A DNA stretch of 64,000 bases from Pseudoalteromonas sp. P1-25 (GCF_001401805.1 NZ_LKDW01000001.1:186001-250000); one strand, 5' to 3'. Positions 8,698-17,828 are shown, counted from the first letter of the stretch. Made by a program: numbers and translations. The notes: a model not told the origin generated them from the letters alone.

Positions 8698-8720
8698 AGC
8701 CCTGTATTAAATACAGGGCT
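8698..8720 (-). terminator. Terminator of the 905-residue TonB receptor gene
   Basis: Stem AGCCCTGTAT (8698-8707) with ATACAGGGCT (8711-8720) and a 3-nt loop. Six A precede it, giving a U tract on the minus strand. Confidence 0.9.
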
Positions 8721-8765
8721 AATCGGTAGTTAGGTTTTATTATACCCCCTTCCTTGGGAAGAAAA

Positions 8766-11483
8766 TTAAAACTCGTAGCTGTAACTTAAATCAAACGTTA
8801 CACCTTGCTCTTTTGAGCGCACTATAATGTCTGATTGTGTTACCTCTTGATCTTCATCGAGTAAGTTTTTAACTTTAAACTTAATCTTAGAATTAAAATC
8901 AGGGTAATAAGTATAAACTAAATCCAGTGAGTGAAATGGTTGCTCATACGCATCATCTCTATTAGCAACACCGGCTGCTAAAATTCGCTCACCAAATACG
9001 TTATAAACTAATGAACTGCTGTGCATGCCATCTAATGAATCGTAGTTTAATTGTAAATTAACTACATATTCAGAGTGGCCCGTCATACGTTTTTTAGGAT
9101 TAGTTAATGTACCCGCAAGTGCTGGGTCAATAGACGCTTCAGAATCACTCAATGTGATATTACCGCTAGTAAATAGGCCTTCACTTACAAAGGTTAAGTC
9201 TTGTAGCCATTCAGCTTCAATACCATAAACTTTTGCTGTTTCACCATTTATAAACGATGCTGAGTAATCTTCATCACCAATGTTTAAAACTGTTTCTATT
9301 GGCGCTGTAATATCTTTATAAAACGCCGCTACGCTAAATGAATTACCAGCTTGTCCGTAATATTCATAACGTAAGTCGTAGTTTTTAATTGGGCTACTTT
9401 TTATACCTGTGCGACCAAACGTTCTAATGTCGGTCAATGGGTCGTAATATGTAACTGGCACTACTTCACGAAAATCAGGGCGTACTACTGTTTCGCCGTA
9501 ACCTAAGCGCACCTGGTAATCATCGCCCCCTATATAGGTAACAGACAGTGCCGGATACCAATCATCGGAAATAACAGAGCCTGCTTGAATTTTGTCTGGA
9601 TCGTAAAAGGTATTTAAATCTTCTTCATCAAAAATAAGGCTCGATGTACCGATAGAAGATTGTTTAAATTCTTCATAACGAATACCACCGCTTATTCTTA
9701 TCCATTGATCATAAAACACATCAAACGACGCATAACCTGCATCCACCTTTTGCGCAGCAACGTAATCATCAGCATCTGGGGCTGTTGGCTCATTAAAATC
9801 AACTAACACAGCGTTATTATCAATAAAATCGTCAGTTAAAAAGCCACTATTATTAAGCGCATCATTGCTACCATCGTTTATTGAAATACCTGAGCCACCA
9901 CTATTGTTTATAGCAAAGCTTGAGGTATTAAATATCCGGGCTCTGTCAGAAAAATCGTAACCAACTTTAAACTCAACTTCCATAGACTCAAAGCTAAGCG
10001 GCAACGTTAAGTTACCACCGTACGATTTAACACGCTCTTCCATATTGGTGTATGACATAATTACACGGTTATCATCGCCTGTAATAGTCGAGCCGGCATA
10101 GCTGCCATCACTATTATAAGTGTCACGAAACTCAAAATCGGCACTGGTAGGTATATCAGTCGTTGCTTTAGCTTCGGTGTACTGCCAATCGGCACCAATA
10201 CCAAAATAATCTAAAAAGGTATGTTGGCCCATAACTTGAGTAATGTTCAATTGGCGTTCTTCGTAATTAAACTCATGATTACGGTTTGCAATCCCATCAC
10301 CCGCAATACTAAACGTAGAACTACCCGCGGGGCTTTGCGAAATAGCAATTTCAGACTCATCTTCATTATCAATAATGTAAAGCTGTTGAGCAGAAATACT
10401 GTGCGTACCTAAACGGTATGACAAGCTTAATGAACCGTTATAACTTTCGGTTTCCGTTGTCACTTGCGAATTTTTGACTGTGTTGTAACACGAGTTACTC
10501 ACATCTTCACTGGTCGCTAACGAGGTTGTACAATCTACATTGCCTTCTTCGTTTTCCAAATCTTGGGTGATAACTGAGCTAAAACGTTCTTCAAAATCCC
10601 ATTCGTTTTTGTAAGCACCTGCCAGTAAAAACCCAACCTTGCCACCAAAATAGCTCTCTTCAAAGCTATCACCATAATGGGCTTTAATATTATAACGCGG
10701 GTCTAACGACTCTTCTTTTAACTCATAATCGCGAGGAAGCGACTTTAAAAGTGCGTTATTAACAGCGGTTGCTTGTTCTGCACGTGTTAAATCGCCATCT
10801 TCAAAGCCTTCACGACTAACAATATTGCCAATACTAAAATCACCACGGTATGTTGAAATAGCCTGTGATAACTCACTTGGAATGCCACTTTCGTTACGAT
10901 TGTAGGTAAAGCCATCACTTGATGCCGTATCGTAACCTGCACCTACTTCAATGCCTGCGGTAAATTCACTCGGGGCGGTTTTAGTTCTAATATCTATATT
11001 ACCGCCACCAAACGCTGCTGGCATGTCTGGAGAGTAAGCTTTTTGAACAGCCATACTTTCAATAATACTGGCAGGGAAAATATCCAGCGGAATAACGTTA
11101 CGGGTTAAATCTGGGCTTGGTATGTAAGCGCCATTTAAACGCGCACTAGAGTAACGCTCACCAAGGCCCCTAACGTAAATAAACTTACCATCAACAAGTG
11201 TTAGGCCTGTTACTCGACGAAGCGCAGATGCTGCATCACTGTCGCCCGTGCGTGATAATTGTTCAGAGCCTAAAATATCGGCAACAAAGGCTTGGTTTTT
11301 ACGTTCTTCTACAACTGCCGCAGCGCTCCCTTGTAAACGCGTACCTACAGCAACAACTTCTTCTATTTCTTGTTCGTTTGTTAACTGTTCATCGGCTTGT
11401 GCAGCAATTAAGCTAGTCGAATGAGCGACTAAACCTAAACTAATTGCCCAGGTAATATGATTGAGTCTATGCTTTTTAGACAT
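8766..11483 (-). CDS. TonB-dependent outer-membrane receptor linked to the TonB2 cluster
   Basis: A 905-residue outer-membrane beta-barrel transporter powered by TonB. Residues 1-31 form a signal peptide, followed by an acidic Ton-box-like segment (EQEIEEVVAVGTR, about 38-50). The plug domain covers about 60-170, with conserved VTGLTLVDGKFIYVRGLGER and AFGGGNIDIRTK. The barrel runs to the C-terminal YSYEF, an aromatic end typical of Omp85-inserted barrels. Class I siderophore-type plug hallmarks are weak, and no substrate can be read from sequence. It lies 95 bp downstream of the lipoprotein gene with an intervening hairpin, so the pair is probably co-transcribed. The PhoB-like site upstream of the lipoprotein hints at a phosphorus-containing substrate, which is inference. 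Start supported by AGGA 7 bases upstream. Confidence 0.93.
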   Translation of the reverse strand: MSKKHRLNHITWAISLGLVAHSTSLIAAQADEQLTNEQEIEEVVAVGTRLQGSAAAVVEERKNQAFVADILGSEQLSRTGDSDAASALRRVTGLTLVDGKFIYVRGLGERYSSARLNGAYIPSPDLTRNVIPLDIFPASIIESMAVQKAYSPDMPAAFGGGNIDIRTKTAPSEFTAGIEVGAGYDTASSDGFTYNRNESGIPSELSQAISTYRGDFSIGNIVSREGFEDGDLTRAEQATAVNNALLKSLPRDYELKEESLDPRYNIKAHYGDSFEESYFGGKVGFLLAGAYKNEWDFEERFSSVITQDLENEEGNVDCTTSLATSEDVSNSCYNTVKNSQVTTETESYNGSLSLSYRLGTHSISAQQLYIIDNEDESEIAISQSPAGSSTFSIAGDGIANRNHEFNYEERQLNITQVMGQHTFLDYFGIGADWQYTEAKATTDIPTSADFEFRDTYNSDGSYAGSTITGDDNRVIMSYTNMEERVKSYGGNLTLPLSFESMEVEFKVGYDFSDRARIFNTSSFAINNSGGSGISINDGSNDALNNSGFLTDDFIDNNAVLVDFNEPTAPDADDYVAAQKVDAGYASFDVFYDQWIRISGGIRYEEFKQSSIGTSSLIFDEEDLNTFYDPDKIQAGSVISDDWYPALSVTYIGGDDYQVRLGYGETVVRPDFREVVPVTYYDPLTDIRTFGRTGIKSSPIKNYDLRYEYYGQAGNSFSVAAFYKDITAPIETVLNIGDEDYSASFINGETAKVYGIEAEWLQDLTFVSEGLFTSGNITLSDSEASIDPALAGTLTNPKKRMTGHSEYVVNLQLNYDSLDGMHSSSLVYNVFGERILAAGVANRDDAYEQPFHSLDLVYTYYPDFNSKIKFKVKNLLDEDQEVTQSDIIVRSKEQGVTFDLSYSYEF

Positions 11484-11512
11484 GAGATAATCCTAATCAG
11501 GTTATACAAAAG

Positions 11513-11550
11513 AGGCGCCTGACGCTTAAATAACAAGCCACAAGGCGCCT
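11513..11550 (-). promoter_or_regulatory. Intercistronic hairpin between lipoprotein and TonB receptor genes
   Basis: AGGCGCCT occurs at 11513-11520 and again at 11543-11550. The sequence is self-complementary, so the two copies can pair around a 22-nt loop. On the minus strand it is followed by CTTTT. It could be a partial terminator or an mRNA-stabilising hairpin that sets unequal expression of lipoprotein and receptor. Confidence 0.5.
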
Positions 11551-11578
11551 TTAATCAGAGGTTATAATGGGGTGCTAT

Positions 11579-13180
11579 TTAGTCAGCATTTGCTGCTGTA
11601 ACAGCCGCTTCAACCCATTTATACCAGCTAGAGTCTGTATCCTGATCCGATACCGCACCAATGTAGTTTACGCTTTCAAAAAATGAATCGCTTGTGCTTA
11701 AGTCTGTTGCAGTAACCGTTACTTCGCTCGCCGCGGTGTTCGTTGCAAAACCGTTATCTGCAAGTACTGCAACATCATCAGTTAAGATTTGGTTAGCACC
11801 ATCATTTTCAAACCACGCTGTTTTTGTTTGACCTTCTAATGGGCCGCTTGCAAACGTATCTGTATCAGTAAAGTTTGCAGAACACGCCATTACAGAGCTT
11901 GTGAATGAGATTTTATCTGCTTGTGCTTCACCATCGCCCGAGAACTCAATACATTGCGTGTTAGTTGCGTTTTGCTTAACGATAACTGTGTTGTAAATGC
12001 TTGAATTAAATTGGTCATCAAACTTGTAAGCTTGTGAAGGGTCGTCATCACGTACCGAGTTACCATCTGTAGTTACAACCGTTACATTGGCCACCGTTGG
12101 GTTAGATGGAGACACTTGATCGGTAGAAGAACCTTTAACACCATCAGACTCAAAGCCATTGTTACCCATGTTAACTACAGTGCCGTCATTTAAAGTTACA
12201 GTACCGTGTTGAACAAATAAGTACTGAGCTTTACCTTGCCAACCTGCGTCAAAGTCAAACGAATCATCTTGTGTATCTGTTACCGCTACGTGTTTAAGCG
12301 TTGTAGCACCGCCAAAAATTTCAATACCGTCATCAAAACCTTGGTGAATGTGTAGGTAATCAAACTCAGAACCAGAGCCAACTGCATTGAGTGTTAGTGA
12401 ATTCAAATCATCGCCTTCACCACCAACGCGAGGGCCTGAACCTGCGTACCAAATTTTAGCCCATTTAATATTACCGCTAGAGTCTGCATTATCGTTACCA
12501 CCAAAGTAACTTGTAATACCTTCAGAGGCTACGTTACACGTACCACCGTCACGCTCTGCATCAGTACATTGGTCAGTAATGCCGTTACCATTAATGATGA
12601 TACCGCCCCAATCTGCGTAGCGTGCGCCTTCGCCTGCTGTATCAAAACGGTCAAACGCGTTTGCAGAAGTAAATACAACCGGCTTTTCTTCAGTGCCTAC
12701 TGCTTGAATTTTTGCACCACGTGCAATGCGTACAATTGCTTCACCTGAGCCAAATGCTAAAACGGCACCTGGTTCAACAGTCATTGTTGGACCATTTGCT
12801 GGTACTTCAAAGCCATCTACAGTGCTGCCGTCTTCGCCAATTTGTAATGCATCTTCAAAAACGTGAACACCGCCATCAGGTAGCTCAGCGAAAGTAATGT
12901 TGCTTGTGATAGAAATTGTTTTACTTGCAAACGAGTCGTTGTATAAACAATCAATGCCACTTACTACGCCTGTTACCGTACCTGCATCTGATTCGTAGCT
13001 TGCACAAACAGTTTCTTCTTCAGTTGTTGAACCAGTTGTATTGTTTGAATTATTAACACTGTTATCTGTTGTTGAGCTGTTATCGTTTACAGTAGGTGTA
13101 ATTTCGATATCGCCACCACAGCCAGCTAGTGTCATTGCAGTTGCTACTAGGCTGACCTTAAATAAATCAGATAATTTCAT
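11579..13180 (-). CDS. Outer-membrane lipoprotein with predicted beta-helix repeats, partner of the TonB receptor
   Basis: A 533-residue lipoprotein with lipobox LAGC, Cys21 lipidated. A low-complexity Asn/Thr/Ser linker covers about 30-55. The body has repeated segments of right-handed beta-helix character: ISITSNITFAELPDGGVHV, PTMTVEPGAVLAFGSGEAI, LNSLTLNAVGSGSEFDYLHI, TLKHVAVTDTQDDSFDFD. Four or more Cys residues could form disulfides (CTDAERDGGTC region). No catalytic motif is recognised. Its position directly before the receptor suggests a surface substrate-capture role, comparable in logic to SusD with SusC though not in fold. The ATG has GGAG 6 bases upstream. The promoter region contains a phased PhoB-like array. 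Confidence 0.85.
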   Translation of the reverse strand: MKLSDLFKVSLVATAMTLAGCGGDIEITPTVNDNSSTTDNSVNNSNNTTGSTTEEETVCASYESDAGTVTGVVSGIDCLYNDSFASKTISITSNITFAELPDGGVHVFEDALQIGEDGSTVDGFEVPANGPTMTVEPGAVLAFGSGEAIVRIARGAKIQAVGTEEKPVVFTSANAFDRFDTAGEGARYADWGGIIINGNGITDQCTDAERDGGTCNVASEGITSYFGGNDNADSSGNIKWAKIWYAGSGPRVGGEGDDLNSLTLNAVGSGSEFDYLHIHQGFDDGIEIFGGATTLKHVAVTDTQDDSFDFDAGWQGKAQYLFVQHGTVTLNDGTVVNMGNNGFESDGVKGSSTDQVSPSNPTVANVTVVTTDGNSVRDDDPSQAYKFDDQFNSSIYNTVIVKQNATNTQCIEFSGDGEAQADKISFTSSVMACSANFTDTDTFASGPLEGQTKTAWFENDGANQILTDDVAVLADNGFATNTAASEVTVTATDLSTSDSFFESVNYIGAVSDQDTDSSWYKWVEAAVTAANAD

Positions 13181-13293
13181 TGTTCACTCCGTTAAAGTAT
13201 TTAATTATTTTGTTAGTGCATTAAGTAAAAACTTAAGTCACTTTAAGGCACGATACTCATGCATTAAGGTGACCTGAGTTATCGGATGCAAAT

Positions 13294-13349
13294 AAGATAC
13301 TGTAGGGATATGACAAAGCAGTTACACTTTAGTAACCATAAGATGACAA
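13294..13349 (-). promoter_or_regulatory. Predicted PhoB-dependent promoter of the lipoprotein-receptor unit
   Basis: Read on the minus strand, GTGTAAC-TGCT-TTGTCAT is a two-half-site Pho box (13327-13310). Exactly 10 bases later comes TATCTT (13299-13294), the same box-to-minus-10 spacing as the E. coli phoA promoter. A second identical half-site (plus-strand ATGACAA) lies at 13343-13349, exactly 33 bp or three 11-bp turns from the first. The half-sites at the two intermediate phases are weaker. No good -35 hexamer is present, as expected for a PhoB-activated promoter. Confidence 0.5.
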
Positions 13350-13397
13350 TAGTAATTAATTAAAATTCAAAAACTTAAATATTTTAGCAACGAAAAA

Positions 13398-13415
13398 AAC
13401 CGCCCTAAGGCGGTT
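13398..13415 (-). terminator. Terminator of the TonB2/TPR operon
   Basis: Stem AACCGCC (13398-13404) with GGCGGTT (13409-13415), loop CTAA, followed on the minus strand by a run of T. It separates the energy-transduction genes from the lipoprotein-receptor pair. Confidence 0.85.
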
Positions 13416-13480
13416 TTGGTGTTGCGATTATGAAATAGTTTTGCACGCGTTACTTTTTAATGAGTAAAGCGCTTTAAAAT

Positions 13481-14803
13481 TTACAATAAAGCTGTTTTGA
13501 GAGTTTCTGCATGCACTTTTTCACGCTTTACATATTTGATCCACTGTTGTGCCAAACGCTGAGATTTTTTATGTTTTTCAGCCTGTTCAAACGCTAAAAT
13601 TGACGCATCAAAATTTTGCATGTTGTACTGCGCCATACCTAACGCAACGTAAGCATTTGATTCAAAATCAAGACCGCCTTTATCAAGCGCTTTACGCGCA
13701 GCATCAGCGGCTTCTTCGTATTGCTCGGTGTTAACGTAAACTTCAGCTAGGCGTTGATCGTACTTACCATGCTCTGATAGGTCAGCCGCTTTTGCAAAGT
13801 AGCTAATCGATTTTTCATCTTCTTTAGCTTGAATCATGGCCTCTGCAATAAAGGCATAGTTTTTCGCTGATTTTTCTACAAGGCCTTTTTCTATCGCATC
13901 ACTCATTGTTTTAGCTGCTTTATATGCCAGGCCGTTATAAAGGTAAGTTTGCGATAACTGCCTCAAGTCAGACTTGGTTTTTAAAAAGCCTTGTTGATAC
14001 GCCGCTTCTATTACGGCGAGTTGCTCTTTTTCTTTGCCGGTTTCTCCGTACATACCAGCTAGCTGAACCCAATACTCTGGTTTATTGTATAGCTTCACCA
14101 TACGTTCAAGCACAGCGACTACTTTGTCAGTTTGATTAAGTGAGTAATACATAGCACGTTGTAATACAAGCCAGTTTTCTTTAGGGGTTTTACCTTCGCT
14201 GTCACTAAGCGCAATCACTTGATTGATGTACTCAAGCCCCTTTGAGTATTCTTTTAACTGGTAGTAAGTTTGCGCTCTAAGTAGGTAATACCCTTCAGTA
14301 ATCAGTTTGGTATTTATTTCATCCCACTTATCTAAAAACGCAATTACCTTTTTATACTCACCATTCGCCATTGCAAGCTGCGCTAAGCTAAACGTGGTGC
14401 TTAAACGTAATGATTCAGGAATAGCCTCCTCGGCTACCACTTTTTCAAACGAGGCAATCGCTTTTGGCAAATCATTTTCGTTGTAATAAATAAAGCCGTA
14501 AAAGTTATGCATCATCGCAATTTCGTACGAGTTCATACTAGACGCTCGCTCTTGAATGCTATCAAGTGCTTCAAGGCCGCCTTTTACATCGCCCTCGTCG
14601 GCAAGCTTTTGCGCACGAGCGAGCTGGCTATATACCTTTTCGCGCAGTGCGGGGACACGTTTTGTTTTTTGCTCAGCATGGGCAATGGCTACGTTTAGCC
14701 CAGGCATAAGGCTGAGTGTACTTGGCACCACAATACTTGTACTCACTGCAGCAGTACAAAATAACATTATTTTTAAAAATTTAGCTGTAGGTAGTAATTT
14801 CAT
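13481..14803 (-). CDS. TPR-repeat periplasmic protein of the TonB2 cluster
   Basis: A 440-residue exported protein. A long hydrophobic N-terminus (about residues 8-42, ending AIAHA) acts as a signal peptide. The rest is built of tetratricopeptide repeats, for example AIASFEKVVAEEAIPESLRL near 112, SKGLEYINQVIALSDSEG near 195, and SAKNYAFIAEAMIQAKEDEKSISYFAKAA near 320. Such a TPR protein is the usual last gene of TonB2-type clusters in Vibrio and Shewanella, where it is thought to aid TonB2 complex assembly or gating. It starts 33 bp after tonB2 and is followed by a strong terminator. The family position is well supported; the molecular role is inferred. Confidence 0.88.
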   Translation of the reverse strand: MKLLPTAKFLKIMLFCTAAVSTSIVVPSTLSLMPGLNVAIAHAEQKTKRVPALREKVYSQLARAQKLADEGDVKGGLEALDSIQERASSMNSYEIAMMHNFYGFIYYNENDLPKAIASFEKVVAEEAIPESLRLSTTFSLAQLAMANGEYKKVIAFLDKWDEINTKLITEGYYLLRAQTYYQLKEYSKGLEYINQVIALSDSEGKTPKENWLVLQRAMYYSLNQTDKVVAVLERMVKLYNKPEYWVQLAGMYGETGKEKEQLAVIEAAYQQGFLKTKSDLRQLSQTYLYNGLAYKAAKTMSDAIEKGLVEKSAKNYAFIAEAMIQAKEDEKSISYFAKAADLSEHGKYDQRLAEVYVNTEQYEEAADAARKALDKGGLDFESNAYVALGMAQYNMQNFDASILAFEQAEKHKKSQRLAQQWIKYVKREKVHAETLKTALL

Positions 14804-14836
14804 AATCGCCTCGCTATTTCATCCAATTAAGATATG

Positions 14837-15445
14837 TTAACCATTAATTTGGAAAGATATTTTGTTTTGAACACCGGCTACTTCAACGGCTTCACCATTT
14901 ACTACACGCGGTTTATATTTAAATTTAAGTGCAGCATCCATCGCAGCTCTATCAAAGAGTGACTCGGGAACCGCTTTTACTACTTGAGGGTCGCGCACTG
15001 TGCCTTGCTTAGTTACTGTAAATTCCACAATGACATAGCCTTCAATACCACGCGATAACGCACGACGCGGATACACAGGGGCTACTTTTACAATGGGTAG
15101 GTATTCACCATCACTTGTTTCAAGCGCTAATCCACCTGCTAAATCAACATCGCTGCTTACATCGGCACCAAAATCAAAATTATTGCTGGCCGCGTTTGCA
15201 TCATTATTTTGCATTTGCGGTGACTCCATAGGCGGTGGTGGCTCTTTTGGAGTGGGTGGCTTTTGTGGTTTACGTTCTTTCTTTTGTACGGTTTCTTCTT
15301 TTTTCAAACGTACAAAGTCTAAAACGTTTCCTTTTACTGGCTCCGACATGGCACCTTCACCACCGGTGATCAGTGCCTGCATGCCCAAAAACAGCATAAA
15401 GGTCACTACACCCGCCACTATTAATGCTACTAAATATCGCAACAT
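14837..15445 (-). CDS. tonB: TonB2-type energy transducer
   Basis: A 202-residue periplasm-spanning protein that transmits proton-motive force to outer-membrane receptors. A single N-terminal transmembrane helix covers about 3-27. A short Lys/Pro-rich linker (KKERKPQKPPTPKEPPPP) spans about 54-73. The C-terminal TonB domain runs from about 112 to 202, with the characteristic PVYPRRALSRGIEGYVIVEF and LKFKYKPRVVNGEAV segments. It is shorter than classical TonB, as usual for TonB2. It follows exbD by 9 bp in the same operon. Start is ATG with AAGGG 6 bases upstream. Confidence 0.95.
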   Translation of the reverse strand: MLRYLVALIVAGVVTFMLFLGMQALITGGEGAMSEPVKGNVLDFVRLKKEETVQKKERKPQKPPTPKEPPPPMESPQMQNNDANAASNNFDFGADVSSDVDLAGGLALETSDGEYLPIVKVAPVYPRRALSRGIEGYVIVEFTVTKQGTVRDPQVVKAVPESLFDRAAMDAALKFKYKPRVVNGEAVEVAGVQNKISFQING

Positions 15446-15454
15446 GACTAACCC

Positions 15455-15871
15455 TTAAGACGCATCTTGTGCAGCAATTGACACATCAAATGCACCCGCA
15501 GCACGCGACGCATCCATTACTTTTATTAACATATCAGTGGTGGCTTTTTTATCAGCCTGAATGACCACGCTCCCTTGTGGGTTTTCAGCTTTTAAGCGCT
15601 CAATATTCGCTTGCACTGCACGTACATCGATTTGACGTTTATTAATCCAAATTTCGCCCTTATCAGAAATAGCCACTAAAATATTAGCGCGTTCTTTTTT
15701 AACCGCTGTTGCGGCTTCTGGGCGGTTTACATCAATACCGGCTTCTTTTACAAATGAAGCGGTAACAATAAAGAAAATAAGCATGATAAATACAACGTCT
15801 AGCATTGGGGTCATGTTAATTTCTTCTGCGTCATCTTCTTGAAATAGATTTCCTAATGGGGCTCTCATCAT
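15455..15871 (-). CDS. exbD: ExbD2 proton-channel subunit
   Basis: A 138-residue ExbD/TolR family protein of the TonB energising complex. It has a short cytoplasmic N-terminus, one transmembrane helix (about 22-42, MLDVVFIMLIFFIVTASFV) and a periplasmic domain. Asp25 in TPMLDVVF corresponds to the essential proton-carrying aspartate of the family. The gene lies between exbB2 (48 bp upstream) and tonB2 (9 bp downstream). The start has AGGAGA immediately upstream; either of two adjacent ATG codons may be used. Confidence 0.95.
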   Translation of the reverse strand: MMRAPLGNLFQEDDAEEINMTPMLDVVFIMLIFFIVTASFVKEAGIDVNRPEAATAVKKERANILVAISDKGEIWINKRQIDVRAVQANIERLKAENPQGSVVIQADKKATTDMLIKVMDASRAAGAFDVSIAAQDAS

Positions 15872-15919
15872 TATTCTCCTAGGATGAGCGACTCTATAAG
15901 CCGCTTATCAAAATATTAC

Positions 15920-16447
15920 TTAATGGTCTAAAACCATGCTGTCTTGTAGTAGTTCAACTTCGCGCTTGGCTTTGCGCTGTAAAAACGTAGAGGCAAATAC
16001 ACCCGAAAGTGCACCCACCATACCTGCCATGGTTGGAATAGTGGCTTTAGAAACACCTGATGCCATAGAGCGCGCACTGCCCGTACCGGTAATTGCCATT
16101 ACATCAAATACTTCAATCATGCCGGTTACTGTGCCTAGCAGGCCAAGTAGCGGACACAATGTAACCATTACATTTATCAGCGCTAAGTTGGTGTCTAAAC
16201 GCATTGAGGCACGAGAGATCATTGCCTGGCGAATTTGTTCAGCATTCCAGCTATTACGCTCAGCACGGTTTTTCCACTGCGCTTTTAGCTTTTGCTTGTA
16301 ACGACTAAAACCTTTGAAAAAATATATAAATCGCTCGAGTATCAATAACCACATCGCGAAGATTAACACCCCGATGACCAAGAGGACTTGGCCACCAGTG
16401 TCGAGAAAATCACGGATAGCATTGATTGAGTCAATCAATAGCACCAT
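15920..16447 (-). CDS. exbB: ExbB2 proton-channel subunit (MotA/TolQ/ExbB family)
   Basis: A 175-residue three-transmembrane inner-membrane protein that forms the proton channel with ExbD. The first helix is near residues 18-36 (VLLVIGVLIFAMWLLILER). The conserved LGLLGTVTGMIEVFDVMA segment and the third helix (TIPTMAGMVGALSGVFAS) form the channel. It is shorter than E. coli ExbB, typical of ExbB2. Its start lies 3 bp after the ttpC stop with GGGAG upstream, indicating tight coupling. Confidence 0.95.
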   Translation of the reverse strand: MVLLIDSINAIRDFLDTGGQVLLVIGVLIFAMWLLILERFIYFFKGFSRYKQKLKAQWKNRAERNSWNAEQIRQAMISRASMRLDTNLALINVMVTLCPLLGLLGTVTGMIEVFDVMAITGTGSARSMASGVSKATIPTMAGMVGALSGVFASTFLQRKAKREVELLQDSMVLDH

Positions 16448-16450
16448 GGT

Positions 16451-17818
16451 TTATGCTCCCTTCTCGCTTCGCTGTGCGATAATACCTGCGCTTTGCTCTT
16501 GAATAGTAAGCAAAATGTTTTTAGCGCGGGTATTAAGTAGGGTATATAAAAATACCGTAGGAATTGCGACAACTAAGCCTAGCACCGTTGTTACCAATGC
16601 TTGCGAAATACCACCAGCCATTAGTTTAGGGTCGCCTGTACCAAATAATGTGATTGCTTGGAAAGTGTTGATCATACCGGTAACGGTACCGAGTAAACCT
16701 AGCAGCGGTGCCACTACTGAAATAATTTTAATAAGCGTTAAATTACGCGTTACTTTTGGCATTTCACGTAAAATTGCCTCGCTTAATTTAAGCTCTAATG
16801 TGTCGTGGGCCACATCAGGAAACTGATCTTTTACTTTCATTACGCGGCCAAGTGGGTTGTCATCGCGTGCTACATCATCTTTAAGCTGACGACGTACTTT
16901 ACCGCCAATAACCAGTAATGAGAAAAAACGCTCAAGTGAGATAAGTAAAGCAATGACACCTACACCCAAAATAACATAACCGACTGTGCCACCTTGATGT
17001 ACACGCTCTTGCGTATCGGGTGCTTGCACTAATAAGCCTAAAATTGAGCCACCCGTTGGGTCAAGCGCAAACTGTACGACACCGCTTTTAGCATTTTGTA
17101 ATTCCTGTGCAGTTGCAGTAAAACGTGCTACAGGCTGGCGATTTAACTCGCTTAAGGTATTTGTTACTGGGTTAAATTCTAGGTATTTACCGTTAGAGAT
17201 TAAGTTAAAAGCACCTACACGCACCACTTCTTGTTGTGCTTTTTCACCACCTTGTACAATTACATCGGTAGTAAAGCGACTAACTTTGCCTTGCTCTGTC
17301 ATTTCGCGTTGTAGCTCAAACCATACTTTTTCAATATCTTCGATAGAGGCAAGCTTTGAAGTAGAACCCATTTTTTGAGCAAGCTCATCCATAAAAGTAC
17401 TACGCCCCGCAATTTCAGCTGATACCACAGAAGTTGCAAACTTATTGCTAGAATCCCCTGCAACTTGCTGAAGCACGCCAAATAGCTCTTTTAAAGAACC
17501 CATTCGTTTAGACAGTGTATCTGTTAGGTTAGCAAGTTTAATTTCGTTTTCTTCAAACTGTGTTTCTAAGCGCTCAGACTCGCCAAGCATTTGATTACGC
17601 TTTGCTTGTATATTGTTAAGCATTTGCACTTGTTCGTTTTGGCGCGCCATAAATTCTTGTTCGCGTTGCCTGTTTTGCGCGCTTTGAGCCGATTTGCCTT
17701 CTTCAAGTGTTTTTAATAGTGAGTCTAAATTCATAGGCTCATCTGCCACACTTGCGCCTACAAAGCTTAGGCTTGCAGCAAAAAGGGCCATTTTTGTCAT
17801 TTGAGTAAACAGTTTCAT
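16451..17818 (-). CDS. ttpC: TtpC-like MotA/TolQ/ExbB proton channel protein
   Basis: A 455-residue ExbB-like protein with a long extra periplasmic region, matching TtpC of TonB2 systems. A signal-like N-terminus (ALFAASLSFVGASVA) precedes a coiled-coil domain (about 45-120). The ExbB channel core follows, with transmembrane helices near 270-290, 355-380 and 400-425, including LLGLLGTVTGMINTFQAITLF. TtpC is required in Vibrio for TonB2 but not TonB1 function. The ATG at 17818 has AGAGG 6 bases upstream; a TTG two codons earlier is less likely. It is 10 bp from the DUF3450 gene and 3 bp from exbB2. Confidence 0.9.
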   Translation of the reverse strand: MKLFTQMTKMALFAASLSFVGASVADEPMNLDSLLKTLEEGKSAQSAQNRQREQEFMARQNEQVQMLNNIQAKRNQMLGESERLETQFEENEIKLANLTDTLSKRMGSLKELFGVLQQVAGDSSNKFATSVVSAEIAGRSTFMDELAQKMGSTSKLASIEDIEKVWFELQREMTEQGKVSRFTTDVIVQGGEKAQQEVVRVGAFNLISNGKYLEFNPVTNTLSELNRQPVARFTATAQELQNAKSGVVQFALDPTGGSILGLLVQAPDTQERVHQGGTVGYVILGVGVIALLISLERFFSLLVIGGKVRRQLKDDVARDDNPLGRVMKVKDQFPDVAHDTLELKLSEAILREMPKVTRNLTLIKIISVVAPLLGLLGTVTGMINTFQAITLFGTGDPKLMAGGISQALVTTVLGLVVAIPTVFLYTLLNTRAKNILLTIQEQSAGIIAQRSEKGA

Positions 17819-17828
17819 CTTCAACCTC

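Larger units (their letters stand above)
8400..8765. other. 366-bp intergenic region between asd and the TonB receptor
   Basis: No coding potential is seen. It holds a palindromic repeat (8460-8622) and the terminator of the TonB receptor gene (8698-8720). The asd promoter must lie here, but I cannot assign it with confidence. Confidence 0.5.
13181..13480. other. 300-bp intergenic region with lipoprotein promoter and upstream terminator
   Basis: Contains, on the minus strand, the terminator of the TPR gene (13398-13415), a PhoB-like half-site array (13310-13349), a -10 hexamer (13294-13299) and a leader of roughly 110 bases before the lipoprotein ATG. No reading frame of interest. Confidence 0.6.

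Noticed and set aside
15093-15458. Plus-strand reading frame of 121 codons inside tonB2 and exbD2
   Set aside because: Antisense shadow of well-supported genes, with no ribosome-binding site and low-complexity translation.
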